A DNA stretch of 64,000 nt, taken from NCBI RefSeq assembly GCF_002933315.1, contig NZ_PDKT01000002.1, positions 62,001-126,000 on the forward strand, written 5' to 3'. The translations under genes and the position numbers were made by a program. The DNA is from Candidatus Pantoea edessiphila (GTDB taxonomy: Bacteria > Pseudomonadota > Gammaproteobacteria > Enterobacterales > Enterobacteriaceae). Within the stretch, counting starts at the first letter, position 1; the number at the start of each line of letters is the position of its first letter. Shown piece after piece: positions 46,372 through 56,078 of this stretch. The notes under the pieces were generated by a model. That model was not told the DNA's origin, made no database searches, and saw only the letters and a list, made by a program, of their open reading frames with translations.

Positions 46372-47115
46372 TTAACAACAAGCTATTTGAAAATTAAATT
46401 TTAATGGTATTGTAATGTTTTCTTTATCAAGAGGCATGAAATGAATAGAAAAGCGGCTTTTGTGTCCTGAAATTTTTGGATAAATTAAATTTTCTATTTC
46501 AAGTTGTAAACGCAACAAATCAGCTCCTCCGGCATTATCTTGGTAAAATCCATTTAAACTGGTTTGTGTACGAAAAGTTCCTCCTTTTCTGATTAAATCC
46601 AAAATTATGGATAAAGTATTATGAACCGGTGATAAAGTTTCAATCCAATTTTTAACCTGATTATTGCGTATTTCTTCTAAAAAGTGTAGCCAAATATGTA
46701 AACCCGGTAAATCAAAACTACAACAACCACCAGGAATATTCAATCTTTGGCGCACAATACTAATTAAATTATCTTCTCTTAATTGCTGACCTATTCTTGG
46801 AGATTTCATTAATTGCTCTGAATGAGTTTTTAATTTACTATGTATTGTATCAATTATATCTATATCAACACCCGGTATGTTAGACCACATGAGTAATTTT
46901 TGTTTTTGACGCTCTAGCTCTTTTAACAATTGAGTTCTTATATCTCCACGTTCAAAAATATCTAATAATTCATCAATTAATCTAAAGAAAATTAATGCAT
47001 GAATAGTTTTATTGATTGGAGTAGTTTCATCAAGTTGATTAATAAGAAATTCTATTCTTAGCCATGTTCGCATTTTTTCACTAAGTGGATGTTCGAATAG
47101 TACAGCTTTACTCAT
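46372..47115 (-). CDS. zapD: Cell division protein ZapD
   Basis: FtsZ-binding protein that bundles Z-ring filaments through the FtsZ C-terminal peptide. It has 247 residues (same as E. coli YacF/ZapD), beginning MSKAVLFEHPLSEKMRTWLR and keeping the FDLPGLHIWLH segment. It lies 4 bases after coaE in the usual coaE-zapD pair; yacG is lost. It is the only FtsZ-associated division protein in this window. Confidence 0.94.
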   Translation of the reverse strand: MSKAVLFEHPLSEKMRTWLRIEFLINQLDETTPINKTIHALIFFRLIDELLDIFERGDIRTQLLKELERQKQKLLMWSNIPGVDIDIIDTIHSKLKTHSEQLMKSPRIGQQLREDNLISIVRQRLNIPGGCCSFDLPGLHIWLHFLEEIRNNQVKNWIETLSPVHNTLSIILDLIRKGGTFRTQTSLNGFYQDNAGGADLLRLQLEIENLIYPKISGHKSRFSIHFMPLDKENITIPLKFNFQIACC

Positions 47116-47119
47116 GATA

Positions 47120-47737
47120 TTAATCCTGTTTCGTTTTTGCTAACTTAAGGTAGAACTGATGAAGTTTAAAAACTTGTAAAAAAGTATTTTCTAATTTACC
47201 AATATTATTGATAATATCATCAGCAAAATTAATACGTTGCTGATGTGTAGCTTGTATTTCAATGATTTTTTCTACCTGTGCCAGTGTAACATTATCGCGA
47301 ATTTGTACTCTCTTTAATTGCGTTGCCTTATCTATATTAATTACTAATATACGATTAGCTTGATGTTGTAATTTATTTTCTATCAATAAAGGTACTACCC
47401 ATAAGATATAAGGCGATTTTGCTATTTTTTTTAAGTTTTGAGTTTGTATATTAATTAGTGGATGTAAAATATTATTTAACCAATATCTTTCTTTTTTATC
47501 CTGAAAAATTATTTCACGCAAACGAGAACGAAAAAGAGTACCTTGTTTAGTTAAGATATCATTACCATAACGATTAATAATTGCTTTTAAAACACAGGAA
47601 CCTGGTTTTACTAGTTTATAAGCAATTACATCAGCATCTATAACATTGATATTGAATTTGGCAAAAATATTTGCAATAGTGCTTTTACCACTACCAATGC
47701 CACCTGTACATGCTACTATATAAGGAATATTATTCAC
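47120..47737 (-). CDS. coaE: Dephospho-CoA kinase
   Basis: Last step of coenzyme A synthesis. It has 205 residues (E. coli 206), with the P-loop TGGIGSGKSTIAN at about residues 11-23 and the conserved DADVIAYKLV. zapD follows after 4 bases. Together with panB and panC in this window it covers part of the route from ketoisovalerate to CoA. Confidence 0.96.
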   Translation of the reverse strand: MNNIPYIVACTGGIGSGKSTIANIFAKFNINVIDADVIAYKLVKPGSCVLKAIINRYGNDILTKQGTLFRSRLREIIFQDKKERYWLNNILHPLINIQTQNLKKIAKSPYILWVVPLLIENKLQHQANRILVINIDKATQLKRVQIRDNVTLAQVEKIIEIQATHQQRINFADDIINNIGKLENTFLQVFKLHQFYLKLAKTKQD

Positions 47738-47973
47738 TGAATAGCTCTTTTTATAATAAAATTAAAAGATAGTTTAAAAAAAATAAGCATATCATGAAAA
47801 ATAAATAATAATTTTAATATATATAGAGAAAATTAATATGTAATATCAATCATAAAAGTTTATTTTTATCTATAGATTGCTAAGAAATTCATTAAATGAA
47901 ACATATTAATTTATTATAACATTCATGATTATTAATGTAATTTATTAATTAAAAATCATCTTGATAAATTTTT

Positions 47974-48870
47974 CTATTTTAACTTTAATCGCATCGAAAT
48001 ATCGATTGCACGTATGTTTTTAGTTATATCTCCAACTGAAATATAATCTATTCCAGTTCGTGCAATATTTGTTATTAATGATTCGTTAATATTACCAGAA
48101 ACTTCTAAAATTACACGACCTTTATTAATTTTTACTGCTTCGCTAATTAATTTCAAATTAAAATTATCTAACATTACAATATCTACTCCAGCATTTATAG
48201 CTTGAATAAGTTCTTCTATTGTTTCTACTTCTACCTCTATGGGATAATCAGGAAAAGCTAAAGAGGCTGATTTGACAGCTTTTTGTATAGACCCAATAGC
48301 AATAATATGGTTTTCTTTAATTAAAAAAGCATCTGATAATCCAATGCGGTGATTATTACCTCCGCCACATATTACAGCATATTTTAGAGCAGTACGTAAT
48401 CCTGGTAAAGTTTTACGTGTATCTAATAATTTTGCATTAGTATTATTTAGAAGTGCAACATAATAATTAACTTTAGTAGAAACACCAGATAAAAGCTGTA
48501 TAAAATTCAATATGGTACGTTCAGATGTAACAATTGTACGTGCTGATCCTTCTATTTCAACTAATAACTGCTCAGGTATCATTTTTTGTCCATCTTTTAT
48601 GTGCCAAACCAAATTTACTGATTGATTTAGTTGATCAAATATTGCTTCTACCCAATCTTTACCACAAAAAATTCCTGTTTCATGAGTTATGATATGAGCA
48701 TATGCATTTTTATCTTTCGGTAATAAATTAGCAGTAATATCATTATTAACATTAATTTGACCTCCTAAATCTTCCTTTAAAGCCATAGCAATATTTTCTC
48801 TAATACCTTTTTTAGCTAATTGCATTAGGTCATCGTGACGCTTACTTAAATTATATCTTTGAATAGACAT
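47974..48870 (-). CDS. nadC: Nicotinate-nucleotide pyrophosphorylase (quinolinate PRTase)
   Basis: Makes nicotinate mononucleotide from quinolinate and PRPP in de novo NAD synthesis. It has 298 residues (E. coli 297), with KEDLGG, LLDTRKTLPGLR, CGGGNNHRIGL and the C-terminal VEVETIEEL and MLDNF segments. It stands alone; guaC and the genes to either side in E. coli are lost. Confidence 0.97.
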   Translation of the reverse strand: MSIQRYNLSKRHDDLMQLAKKGIRENIAMALKEDLGGQINVNNDITANLLPKDKNAYAHIITHETGIFCGKDWVEAIFDQLNQSVNLVWHIKDGQKMIPEQLLVEIEGSARTIVTSERTILNFIQLLSGVSTKVNYYVALLNNTNAKLLDTRKTLPGLRTALKYAVICGGGNNHRIGLSDAFLIKENHIIAIGSIQKAVKSASLAFPDYPIEVEVETIEELIQAINAGVDIVMLDNFNLKLISEAVKINKGRVILEVSGNINESLITNIARTGIDYISVGDITKNIRAIDISMRLKLK

Positions 48871-49835
48871 AATGGTATTGTTATTCCTTCTTACACAAAA
48901 AAATTAGAACTGTAGATATCCACTATTTGTTTAAATAAAATAAATTTTTATATCTTAATAAAAATATAATTCATCTACTTATGTAATTTAAAACAAAATC
49001 AAAATTGCAATATTATGTAAATAATAAAGATAAAAAATTATGTTTATTTGAAAATAATTAATCTATATATTAATTAAATAATATAAATTTTTTATCTTAT
49101 ATATTTTTTTGTAATAGTTAATTTTAAAAATATAACAATGTAACAAATAAAAAATGATAATTTAAACATAGTATTTATTATTCAAATGCTTTAAATTTTC
49201 ATGCTTAAATATTTTTAGAATTTTTCTATTATCTTAAAAGATAATTATGTATTATCCATGTTTTTATTCTGAATAAACACTAACTTTTCATTTTATATTC
49301 AATGCAACCAAATCTATAAAGACTAATCGAATCTTTTAATAATGAAATATATTTTAATCATCAATATATTTATTAATTAACTAATTAATAAATATATTAA
49401 TTCTATATCATATAGAGACAATATTTAATAAAAAATTAACATTATATAAATATAAAAATTTAAAGCATTTGAGTTAGTAATGATAACAATTTTGTATTAA
49501 TATATAATTATAATTGTACTTAAATTAAAAATTCATTTATGATCTTACTAAACTATAATATTTTTTTCAAAAAAACGAAATATTACGTAATGATATTAAT
49601 ATCATAGAAAAATATAAACTATTTTACTAAATATTTTAATTATTTCAAAACAGTGTTATCATACAAATATAATTTGTAGAATAATTTTTATGAAAATAAA
49701 TCTAAAAAATAATTTATATAAAACAAAAAATACTAATTATAAATCACATTAAGGGAGTTTTTATATAACTACTTGTGTTTTTTATAATTTATGACCTTTT
49801 TATTATTTTATATATAAATATCTAAGGAAAATACC
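48871..49835. other. 965-base non-coding region between nadC and aceE
   Basis: The longest gene-free stretch in the window, where E. coli has ampD, ampE, aroP and pdhR. I see no coding remnant of these. It carries nested inverted repeats (49182-49472). Near aceE there is a possible promoter with TATAAT at 49669-49674 and TTCAAA 18 bases upstream of it. A 20-codon frame at 49690-49752 has no ribosome-binding site and no known match. Confidence 0.6.
49182..49472. repeat. Nested inverted repeats
   Basis: Outer perfect 18-base arms (49182-49199 and 49455-49472, core CAAATGCTTTAAATTTT) enclose 255 bases. Inside lie a perfect 17-base-arm hairpin with a 2-base centre (49363-49398), an 8-base-arm one (49228-49245) and a 7-base-arm one (49402-49416). 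The arms were checked base by base. The function is unknown: a structured RNA, a replication or nucleoid site, or leftover of deletion events. Confidence 0.7.
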
Positions 49836-52499
49836 ATGTCAGATGATATATACAATGACGTGGATCCGATTGAAACTTGTGAATGGTTACAAGCAATCGA
49901 ATCGGTTATCCGTAAAGAAGGTATTGAACGCGCACAATACTTAATTAATCAAATCTTAATTGCAGCTCGCAAAAGCGGTGTACAAATTAATTCTAGTGCT
50001 TTTATCAGTGATTATATTAATTCTATAGCTATTGAGGATGAACCTAATTATCCAGGTAATATTTTTCTGGAACGTCGTATCCGTTCTGTAATTCGCTGGA
50101 ATGCTATTATATCTGTATTAAGAGCTTCGAATAAAGAATTAGAATTAGGTGGTCATATTGCATCTTTTCAATCTTCTGCCACTATTTATGAAGTTTGTTT
50201 TAATCATTTTTTTCGTGCGCCTAATAGTCAAGATGGAGGCGATTTAGTATACTTCCAAGGACATATATCACCGGGTATTTATTCTAGAGCATTTTTAGAA
50301 GGTCGCTTAACTGAAGAACAAATGAATAATTTCCGTCAAGAGGTATCTGGTAATGGTCTATCTTCTTATCCTCATCCTAAATTAATGCCAGATTTTTGGC
50401 AGTTTCCAACTGTTTCTATGGGATTAGGCCCATTATCAGCAATTTATCAAGCTAAATTTTTAAAATATCTTAAGCATCGTGGTTTAAAAGATACTTCAGC
50501 ACAAACTGTTTATGCATTTCTTGGTGATGGAGAAATGGATGAACCAGAATCAAAAGGTGCAATTACTATTGCAACCCGAGAAAAATTAGATAATTTAGTT
50601 TTTATCATTAATTGTAATTTACAACGTTTAGATGGTCCAGTTGTTGGTAATGGAAAAATTATAAATGAGCTTGAGGGTATTTTTGTTGGTGCAGGATGGG
50701 AAGTAATCAAAGTAATTTGGGGTGATCGCTGGGATAATTTATTAAATAAAGATACTACTGGAAAATTAATACAATTAATGAATGAAACTATTGATGGTGA
50801 TTATCAAACATTTAAATCACGTGATGGTGCTTATGTACGTAAATATTTTTTCGGTAAATATCCAGAAACTACTAGCCTTGTTAAGGATATGTCTGACGAT
50901 GAAATATGGGCATTAAATAGAGGAGGTCACGACCCTAAAAAGATTTACGCTGCATTAAAAAAAGCACAAGATACGAAGGATAAACCAGTTGTAATTTTAG
51001 CACATACTATTAAAGGTTATGGGATGGGAGATATTGCTGAAGGTAAAAATATTGCTCATCAAGTAAAAAAACTTACTATAGAGAATCTTCGTTATATTAG
51101 AGATCGTTTTAATATTGAAGTAAAAGATGAAAAAATTGAAACATTACCATATATAATTTTTAAAAAAAATTCAGATGAATATAATTATTTACATAAACAA
51201 AGAAAAAAACTTGGTGGGTATTTACCAATACGTAAATCTCAATTTACAGAAGTTTTAGATATTCCGGATTTAGAAGAATTTAGTGCATTATTGCACAAAC
51301 AAAATAAAGAAATTTCAACTACTGTAGCGTTTGTACGAGTTTTAAACATTATGTTAAGAAATAATTCTATTAAAAATAGATTAGTACCAATTTTAGCTGA
51401 TGAAGCACGTACTTTCGGAATGGAGGGCTTATTTCGTCAAATTGGTATATATAATCCAAATGGTCAAAAATATACTCCTCAAGATCATGCACAACTTGCT
51501 TATTATAAGGAAGAAAAGACAGGTCAGATTCTACAAGAAGGCATTAATGAATTAGGTGCAGGTTCATCTTGGTTAGCAGCTGCAACATCGTACAGTACAA
51601 ATGATTTACCAATGATTCCATTTTATATATATTATTCAATATTTGGTTTTCAACGTATCGGTGATTTAATGTGGCTAGCTGGAGATCAACAAGCAAGAGG
51701 ATTCCTAATCGGTGGTACTTCTGGTAGAACTACTCTTAATGGTGAAGGTTTACAACATGAAGATGGTCATAGTCACATTCACTCTTTAACTATACCCAAC
51801 TGTGTATCTTATGATCCAGCTTATGCTTATGAAGTTGCTGTTATCATGCATAATGGCTTAGTACGCATGTACGGAAAATCTCAAGAAAATATTTACTATT
51901 ATATTACAACTTTAAATGAAAACTATCATATGCCAGCAATGCCTAAAGGAGTAGAAACAGGTATTTGTAAAGGCATATATAAACTAGAAACTATAGGAGA
52001 AGGGAACATCAAAATTCAATTGTTAGGATCAGGGTCTATATTAAGACATGTACGTAAGGCAGCTCAAACTTTACTAAAGATTTATAATATTAGCTCTGAT
52101 GTATATAGTGTTACCTCTTTTACTGAATTAGCTCGTGATGGTCAAGATTGCGAACGTTGGAATATGTTGCATCCACATGAACAAGCTCGTATACCATATA
52201 TTTCTCAGATTATTAAAGACATACCAACAGTTGTATCAACAGACTATATAAAATTATTTGCTGAACAGGTTTGTAATTATGTTCCAACACGTAACTATCG
52301 GGTTTTAGGTACTGATGGCTTTGGTCGTTCTGATAGCCGTGAAAATTTACGTCATTATTTTGAAATTGATATGTGTTTTATTGTAGTTGCAGCTTTAGCG
52401 GAGTTAGCTAAATGTGGTAAAATTGATAAAAATATCGTAGCCAGCGCAATTAAAAAATTTAATATTAATGTTGATAAAATTAACCCACGTTTAGCTTAA
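49836..52499 (+). CDS. aceE: Pyruvate dehydrogenase E1 component
   Basis: TPP-dependent homodimeric E1 that decarboxylates pyruvate and acetylates the lipoyl group of AceF. It has 887 residues, identical in length to E. coli. The TPP motif runs from GDGEMDEPES near residue 230 to NCNLQRLDG. The HPHPKLMPDFWQ-like, GTSGRTTLNGEGLQHEDGHS and DGFGRSD segments are intact. AAGGA lies about 8 bases before the ATG. The 5' end is slightly GC-richer than the rest. The regulator pdhR that heads this operon in E. coli is missing. Confidence 0.98.
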   Translation: MSDDIYNDVDPIETCEWLQAIESVIRKEGIERAQYLINQILIAARKSGVQINSSAFISDYINSIAIEDEPNYPGNIFLERRIRSVIRWNAIISVLRASNKELELGGHIASFQSSATIYEVCFNHFFRAPNSQDGGDLVYFQGHISPGIYSRAFLEGRLTEEQMNNFRQEVSGNGLSSYPHPKLMPDFWQFPTVSMGLGPLSAIYQAKFLKYLKHRGLKDTSAQTVYAFLGDGEMDEPESKGAITIATREKLDNLVFIINCNLQRLDGPVVGNGKIINELEGIFVGAGWEVIKVIWGDRWDNLLNKDTTGKLIQLMNETIDGDYQTFKSRDGAYVRKYFFGKYPETTSLVKDMSDDEIWALNRGGHDPKKIYAALKKAQDTKDKPVVILAHTIKGYGMGDIAEGKNIAHQVKKLTIENLRYIRDRFNIEVKDEKIETLPYIIFKKNSDEYNYLHKQRKKLGGYLPIRKSQFTEVLDIPDLEEFSALLHKQNKEISTTVAFVRVLNIMLRNNSIKNRLVPILADEARTFGMEGLFRQIGIYNPNGQKYTPQDHAQLAYYKEEKTGQILQEGINELGAGSSWLAAATSYSTNDLPMIPFYIYYSIFGFQRIGDLMWLAGDQQARGFLIGGTSGRTTLNGEGLQHEDGHSHIHSLTIPNCVSYDPAYAYEVAVIMHNGLVRMYGKSQENIYYYITTLNENYHMPAMPKGVETGICKGIYKLETIGEGNIKIQLLGSGSILRHVRKAAQTLLKIYNISSDVYSVTSFTELARDGQDCERWNMLHPHEQARIPYISQIIKDIPTVVSTDYIKLFAEQVCNYVPTRNYRVLGTDGFGRSDSRENLRHYFEIDMCFIVVAALAELAKCGKIDKNIVASAIKKFNINVDKINPRLA

Positions 52500-52513
52500 G
52501 AGGTAATATATTA

Positions 52514-53800
52514 ATGAATATTGAAGTTAATGTACCAGATATTGGAGAAGGAGAATTTGAAGTTACTGAAATTTTAGTTAATGTTGGCGATACAGTAGAA
52601 ATAGAACAATCGTTAATTACTGTTGAAGGAAATAAAGTTTCCATAGAAATACCTTCTCCATATAAAGGAGTAATAGAAAATATTAATGTTCATAATGGTG
52701 CTAAGATAAAAATTGGTTCTTTAATTATGACATTAAAAATAATCGAAGAAAAAAAAATTTTAAATCATATAAATAAAAACAAAAAACAACTATTATCTGT
52801 TGATTTAGAAGAAATTGAAAACAAAAAAAAAGTTGAGAATGATACTGTAAAAAATAATTTTGTTAAAGAAATTTATATTCATGCTACTCCTGTAGTACGT
52901 CGTTTAGCATACAAATTCGGTATTAATTTAGTTCATATTAAAGGAAAAGGCAGAAAAAATCGCATTATGAAAGAATGCGTTGACAACTATATAAAAGAAG
53001 CAATTAAATTTTTTGAATCATCTTCTGATGTAATAAATAAATTTAAAGATATACATCATATATATGATAAAAAAAATATTAGCAATATTAATCACTTTGA
53101 TAAAATTGAAGAAATTAAATTAAGTTCTATTCAAAAAATTTCTGGCAGTAATTTAAGTCATAATTGGATAACTATCCCACATGTTACACATTTTGATAAA
53201 GTTGATATTACTAATCTAGAAGAATTTCGTAATAGACAAAATATAGAAATCAAAAAAAAAGACCCATCTACCAAATTGAATCTTCTAGCATTTATTATGA
53301 AAGCAGTTAATTATGCGCTAAATCAAATGCCAAGGTTTAATAGTTCGCTTTCTTCGGATTTACAAAAAGTAATATTAAAAAAATATATTAATATCGGCAT
53401 TGCAGTAGATACTCCGAAAGGATTAGTTGTTCCTGTATTTAAAAATATTGATAAAAAAACTATTCTTAAATTATCAGCAGAATTAATAAATGTTTCAAAA
53501 GAAGCAATCAAAGGAAAATTAACTGCAGATAAAATGCAAGGCGGAACATTCACTATTTCTAGTTTAGGAGGAATTGGTACTAATTATTTTACCCCAATTA
53601 TTAATGCTCCAGAAGTTGCTATTTTAGGAATTTCAAAATGCTCTATGGAAGCAGTTTGGAATGGTAAAGAATTTTTACCTCGTTTAATGTTACCTATTTC
53701 ACTTTCTTTTGACCATAGAGTAATTGATGGTGCAGATGGTGCACGCTTCATGAATTTAATTAATAGTATATTAAAAGATATTCGCCTATTAATAATTTAA
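52514..53800 (+). CDS. aceF: Pyruvate dehydrogenase E2 (dihydrolipoyl acetyltransferase), one lipoyl domain
   Basis: Core of the pyruvate dehydrogenase complex; transfers acetyl to CoA. It has only 428 residues against 630 in E. coli, because a single N-terminal lipoyl domain is present (lipoyl lysine K41 in EGNKVSIEIPSP) instead of three. A lysine/asparagine-rich linker, the E1/E3-binding domain (ATPVVRRLAYKFGI near residue 126) and the catalytic domain with HRVIDG at 401-406 follow. It lies 14 bases after aceE and 34 before lpd. A single lipoyl domain is enough for activity in engineered E. coli E2. Confidence 0.97.
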   Translation: MNIEVNVPDIGEGEFEVTEILVNVGDTVEIEQSLITVEGNKVSIEIPSPYKGVIENINVHNGAKIKIGSLIMTLKIIEEKKILNHINKNKKQLLSVDLEEIENKKKVENDTVKNNFVKEIYIHATPVVRRLAYKFGINLVHIKGKGRKNRIMKECVDNYIKEAIKFFESSSDVINKFKDIHHIYDKKNISNINHFDKIEEIKLSSIQKISGSNLSHNWITIPHVTHFDKVDITNLEEFRNRQNIEIKKKDPSTKLNLLAFIMKAVNYALNQMPRFNSSLSSDLQKVILKKYINIGIAVDTPKGLVVPVFKNIDKKTILKLSAELINVSKEAIKGKLTADKMQGGTFTISSLGGIGTNYFTPIINAPEVAILGISKCSMEAVWNGKEFLPRLMLPISLSFDHRVIDGADGARFMNLINSILKDIRLLII

Positions 53801-53834
53801 AAAATATAATGATAAAAAATAATAAGAGGTTAAA

Positions 53835-55262
53835 GTGAATATTGATATTAAAACAAAAGTAGTTGTAATAGGAGGAGGACCTGCAGGTTACTCTGCAGCG
53901 TTTCGTTGTAGTGATTTAGGTTTAGAAACTATTTTAATAGAACGTTATAATAATCTTGGTGGTGTATGTTTAAATGTAGGATGTATTCCATCTAAGGCAT
54001 TATTACATATAGCAAAAGTCATTAAAGAAACAAAGTCTATACATAATAAAGGTATTAATTTTAAAGATATATCAATTAATTTAGATCAAATAAAATCTTG
54101 GAAAACAGATATTATCAACAAACTTACTAGCAGCCTTGCTGTTATGGCAAAAATTCGTAAAATTAAAGTTATTAATGGAATAGGAACATTTATTGATTCA
54201 AATAAAGTTACAGTAAAAGATAATAATAAAACTACAACAATAACATTTGATAATGCTATAATTGCAGCTGGTTCAAGCCCAATTAAATTACCATTTATGC
54301 CATATCACGATTCTAGAATATGGGATTCAACTGATGCTCTTGAATTAAAAGAAATACCTAAAAAATTACTAATCATAGGTGGTGGAATAATAGGATTAGA
54401 AATGGCTACTGTTTATCAATCATTGGGTTCTGAAATTTCAATAATAGAAATGTATGATCAATTAATACCATCAGCTGATAAAGATATTATTAAAGTGTTT
54501 ACTAGAAATATTAGTAGTAAATTTAAAATAATGTTAGAGACAACAATAACTTTAGTTGAATCAAAAAATGATGGAATTTATGTTTCTACTAAAGGGAAAA
54601 AAGATATTAAAAGTATTACTCACTGTTATGATGCGGTATTAGTTGCTGTTGGTAGAGTGCCAAATGGAAAAAAATTAGATATTGAAAAAGCTGGTATTAA
54701 AACTGATAATAACTACATTATTGTTGATAAACAAATGCGTACAAATATTTCACATATTTATGCAGTTGGAGATATTGTTGGTCAACCAATGTTAGCTCAC
54801 AAGGGCATGCATGAAGGACGCATTGCAGCAGAAGTTATTTCTGGATTAAAACATTATTTTGATCCCAGAGTAATTCCCTCTATTTCATATACTGAACCAG
54901 AAATAGCTTGGGTTGGTATAACAGAAAAAGATGCAAAAGAAAAAGGTATTGAATATGAAGTATCCATGTTTCCTTGGACAGCATCTGGCAGAGCTATTAC
55001 TTCTCAATGTGAAAACGGTGTTACAAAGTTAATTTTTGATAAAAAAACTCATAGTATTATTGGTGGTGCAGTAGTTGGAACTAATGGAGGAGAATTATTA
55101 GGTGAAATAAGTTTAGGTATAGAGATGGGTTGTGATGCGCAAGATATCGCATTAACTATACATGCTCACCCAACTTTATACGAATCTATAGGATTAGCAG
55201 CTGAAATTTTTGAAGGCACCATTACAGATATCATAAACATAAAAAATACACTGAAGAAATAG
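53835..55262 (+). CDS. lpd: Dihydrolipoamide dehydrogenase (E3)
   Basis: FAD enzyme that reoxidises the lipoyl group with NAD; shared with other 2-oxoacid dehydrogenases and glycine cleavage. It has 475 residues (E. coli 474). The FAD loop is GGGPAGYSAA, the redox pair C45 and C50 in GGVCLNVGCIPSK, the NAD loop GGGIIGLEMA, and the catalytic IHAHPTL near the C-terminus. The start is GTG with AAGAGG upstream. Confidence 0.97.
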   Translation: MNIDIKTKVVVIGGGPAGYSAAFRCSDLGLETILIERYNNLGGVCLNVGCIPSKALLHIAKVIKETKSIHNKGINFKDISINLDQIKSWKTDIINKLTSSLAVMAKIRKIKVINGIGTFIDSNKVTVKDNNKTTTITFDNAIIAAGSSPIKLPFMPYHDSRIWDSTDALELKEIPKKLLIIGGGIIGLEMATVYQSLGSEISIIEMYDQLIPSADKDIIKVFTRNISSKFKIMLETTITLVESKNDGIYVSTKGKKDIKSITHCYDAVLVAVGRVPNGKKLDIEKAGIKTDNNYIIVDKQMRTNISHIYAVGDIVGQPMLAHKGMHEGRIAAEVISGLKHYFDPRVIPSISYTEPEIAWVGITEKDAKEKGIEYEVSMFPWTASGRAITSQCENGVTKLIFDKKTHSIIGGAVVGTNGGELLGEISLGIEMGCDAQDIALTIHAHPTLYESIGLAAEIFEGTITDIINIKNTLKK

Positions 55263-55470
55263 TGTATTAAGTAAATATTTTTTTGTTATAGTTTATTCGG
55301 CGCCATGAGATTATATTAAAGAATTAATAAAAAAGTTATAAAATTCAGATGAATGATTATATTATAAAATATAAATAAGAGATATTAATATCTAAAAATT
55401 GATATAACTTAGATATGCTGTAAATTAACAATACTTAGTAGGTTTTAACTATAATAGTTAGGCTAAGCAC

Positions 55471-56001
55471 ATGAAACACGTTATTGAAGTGATGATTCCA
55501 GAACAAACAATTGCTATGCGTATAACTGAATTAGGAAATGACATCAATAATTATTATAATAATAGAACTAATAATATAGTAATTGTAGGGTTACTTCGTG
55601 GTTCATTTATGTTTATGGCAGACTTATGTCGTGCAATTAAGGTACCACATAGGGTTGATTTTATTACTGCATCTAGTTATTACGGTATATCAAGAGAAAA
55701 CGATGTAAAAATTTTAAAAGATCTTGATGAAGATATCCGCGATAAAGATGTATTACTTGTTGAAGATATTATAGATTCTGGAAACACGTTAAAAAACGTA
55801 TATAATATTCTACAATCACGTCAACCAAAATCATTAATTATTTGTGCTTTACTAGATAAATTAAAACACCGAAAAATCAAGATAAATATTGAATATGTTG
55901 GATTTATTATTCCAGATGAATTCGTTGTTGGATTTGGAATTGATTACAAGCAGAAATATCGAAATTTGCCTTATATTGGAAAAATTATACAACTAAAATA
56001 A
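55471..56001 (+). CDS. hpt: Hypoxanthine phosphoribosyltransferase
   Basis: Purine salvage: hypoxanthine plus PRPP to IMP. It has 176 residues (E. coli 178), with the PRPP loop [13 protein letters not shown] near residue 92, [13 protein letters not shown] and [14 protein letters not shown] small hairpin (55446-55460) ends at the likely ribosome-binding site AGG. It converges on panC. Confidence 0.95.
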   Translation: MKHVIEVMIPEQTIAMRITELGNDINNYYNNRTNNIVIVGLLRGSFMFMADLCRAIKVPHRVDFITASSYYGISRENDVKILKDLDEDIRDKDVLLVEDIIDSGNTLKNVYNILQSRQPKSLIICALLDKLKHRKIKINIEYVGFIIPDEFVVGFGIDYKQKYRNLPYIGKIIQLK

Positions 56002-56060
56002 AAATCTCGAAATTTATTTAAATTAAGATTATAAAAAATAATATTGAAGAGAAATGTATG

Positions 56061-56073
56061 CCCTTCTTAAGGG
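56061..56073. terminator. Possible shared terminator of hpt and panC
   Basis: CCCTT and AAGGG form a 5-base stem with a 3-base loop between the convergent genes, the only GC-bearing hairpin there. It is followed by TTAAATTATT on plus. The stem is short and the call rests mainly on position. Confidence 0.35.
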
Positions 56074-56078
56074 TTAAA

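Noticed and set aside
49690-49752. 20-codon frame before aceE
   Set aside because: No Shine-Dalgarno sequence, Lys/Asn-rich as chance AT-rich DNA would give, and no similarity to PdhR or a known leader peptide.
48871-49835. Replication origin
   Set aside because: The region is long and AT-rich with inverted repeats, but no DnaA boxes (TTATCCACA type) or flanking mnmG/dnaA/dnaN genes were found; kept only as an open question.
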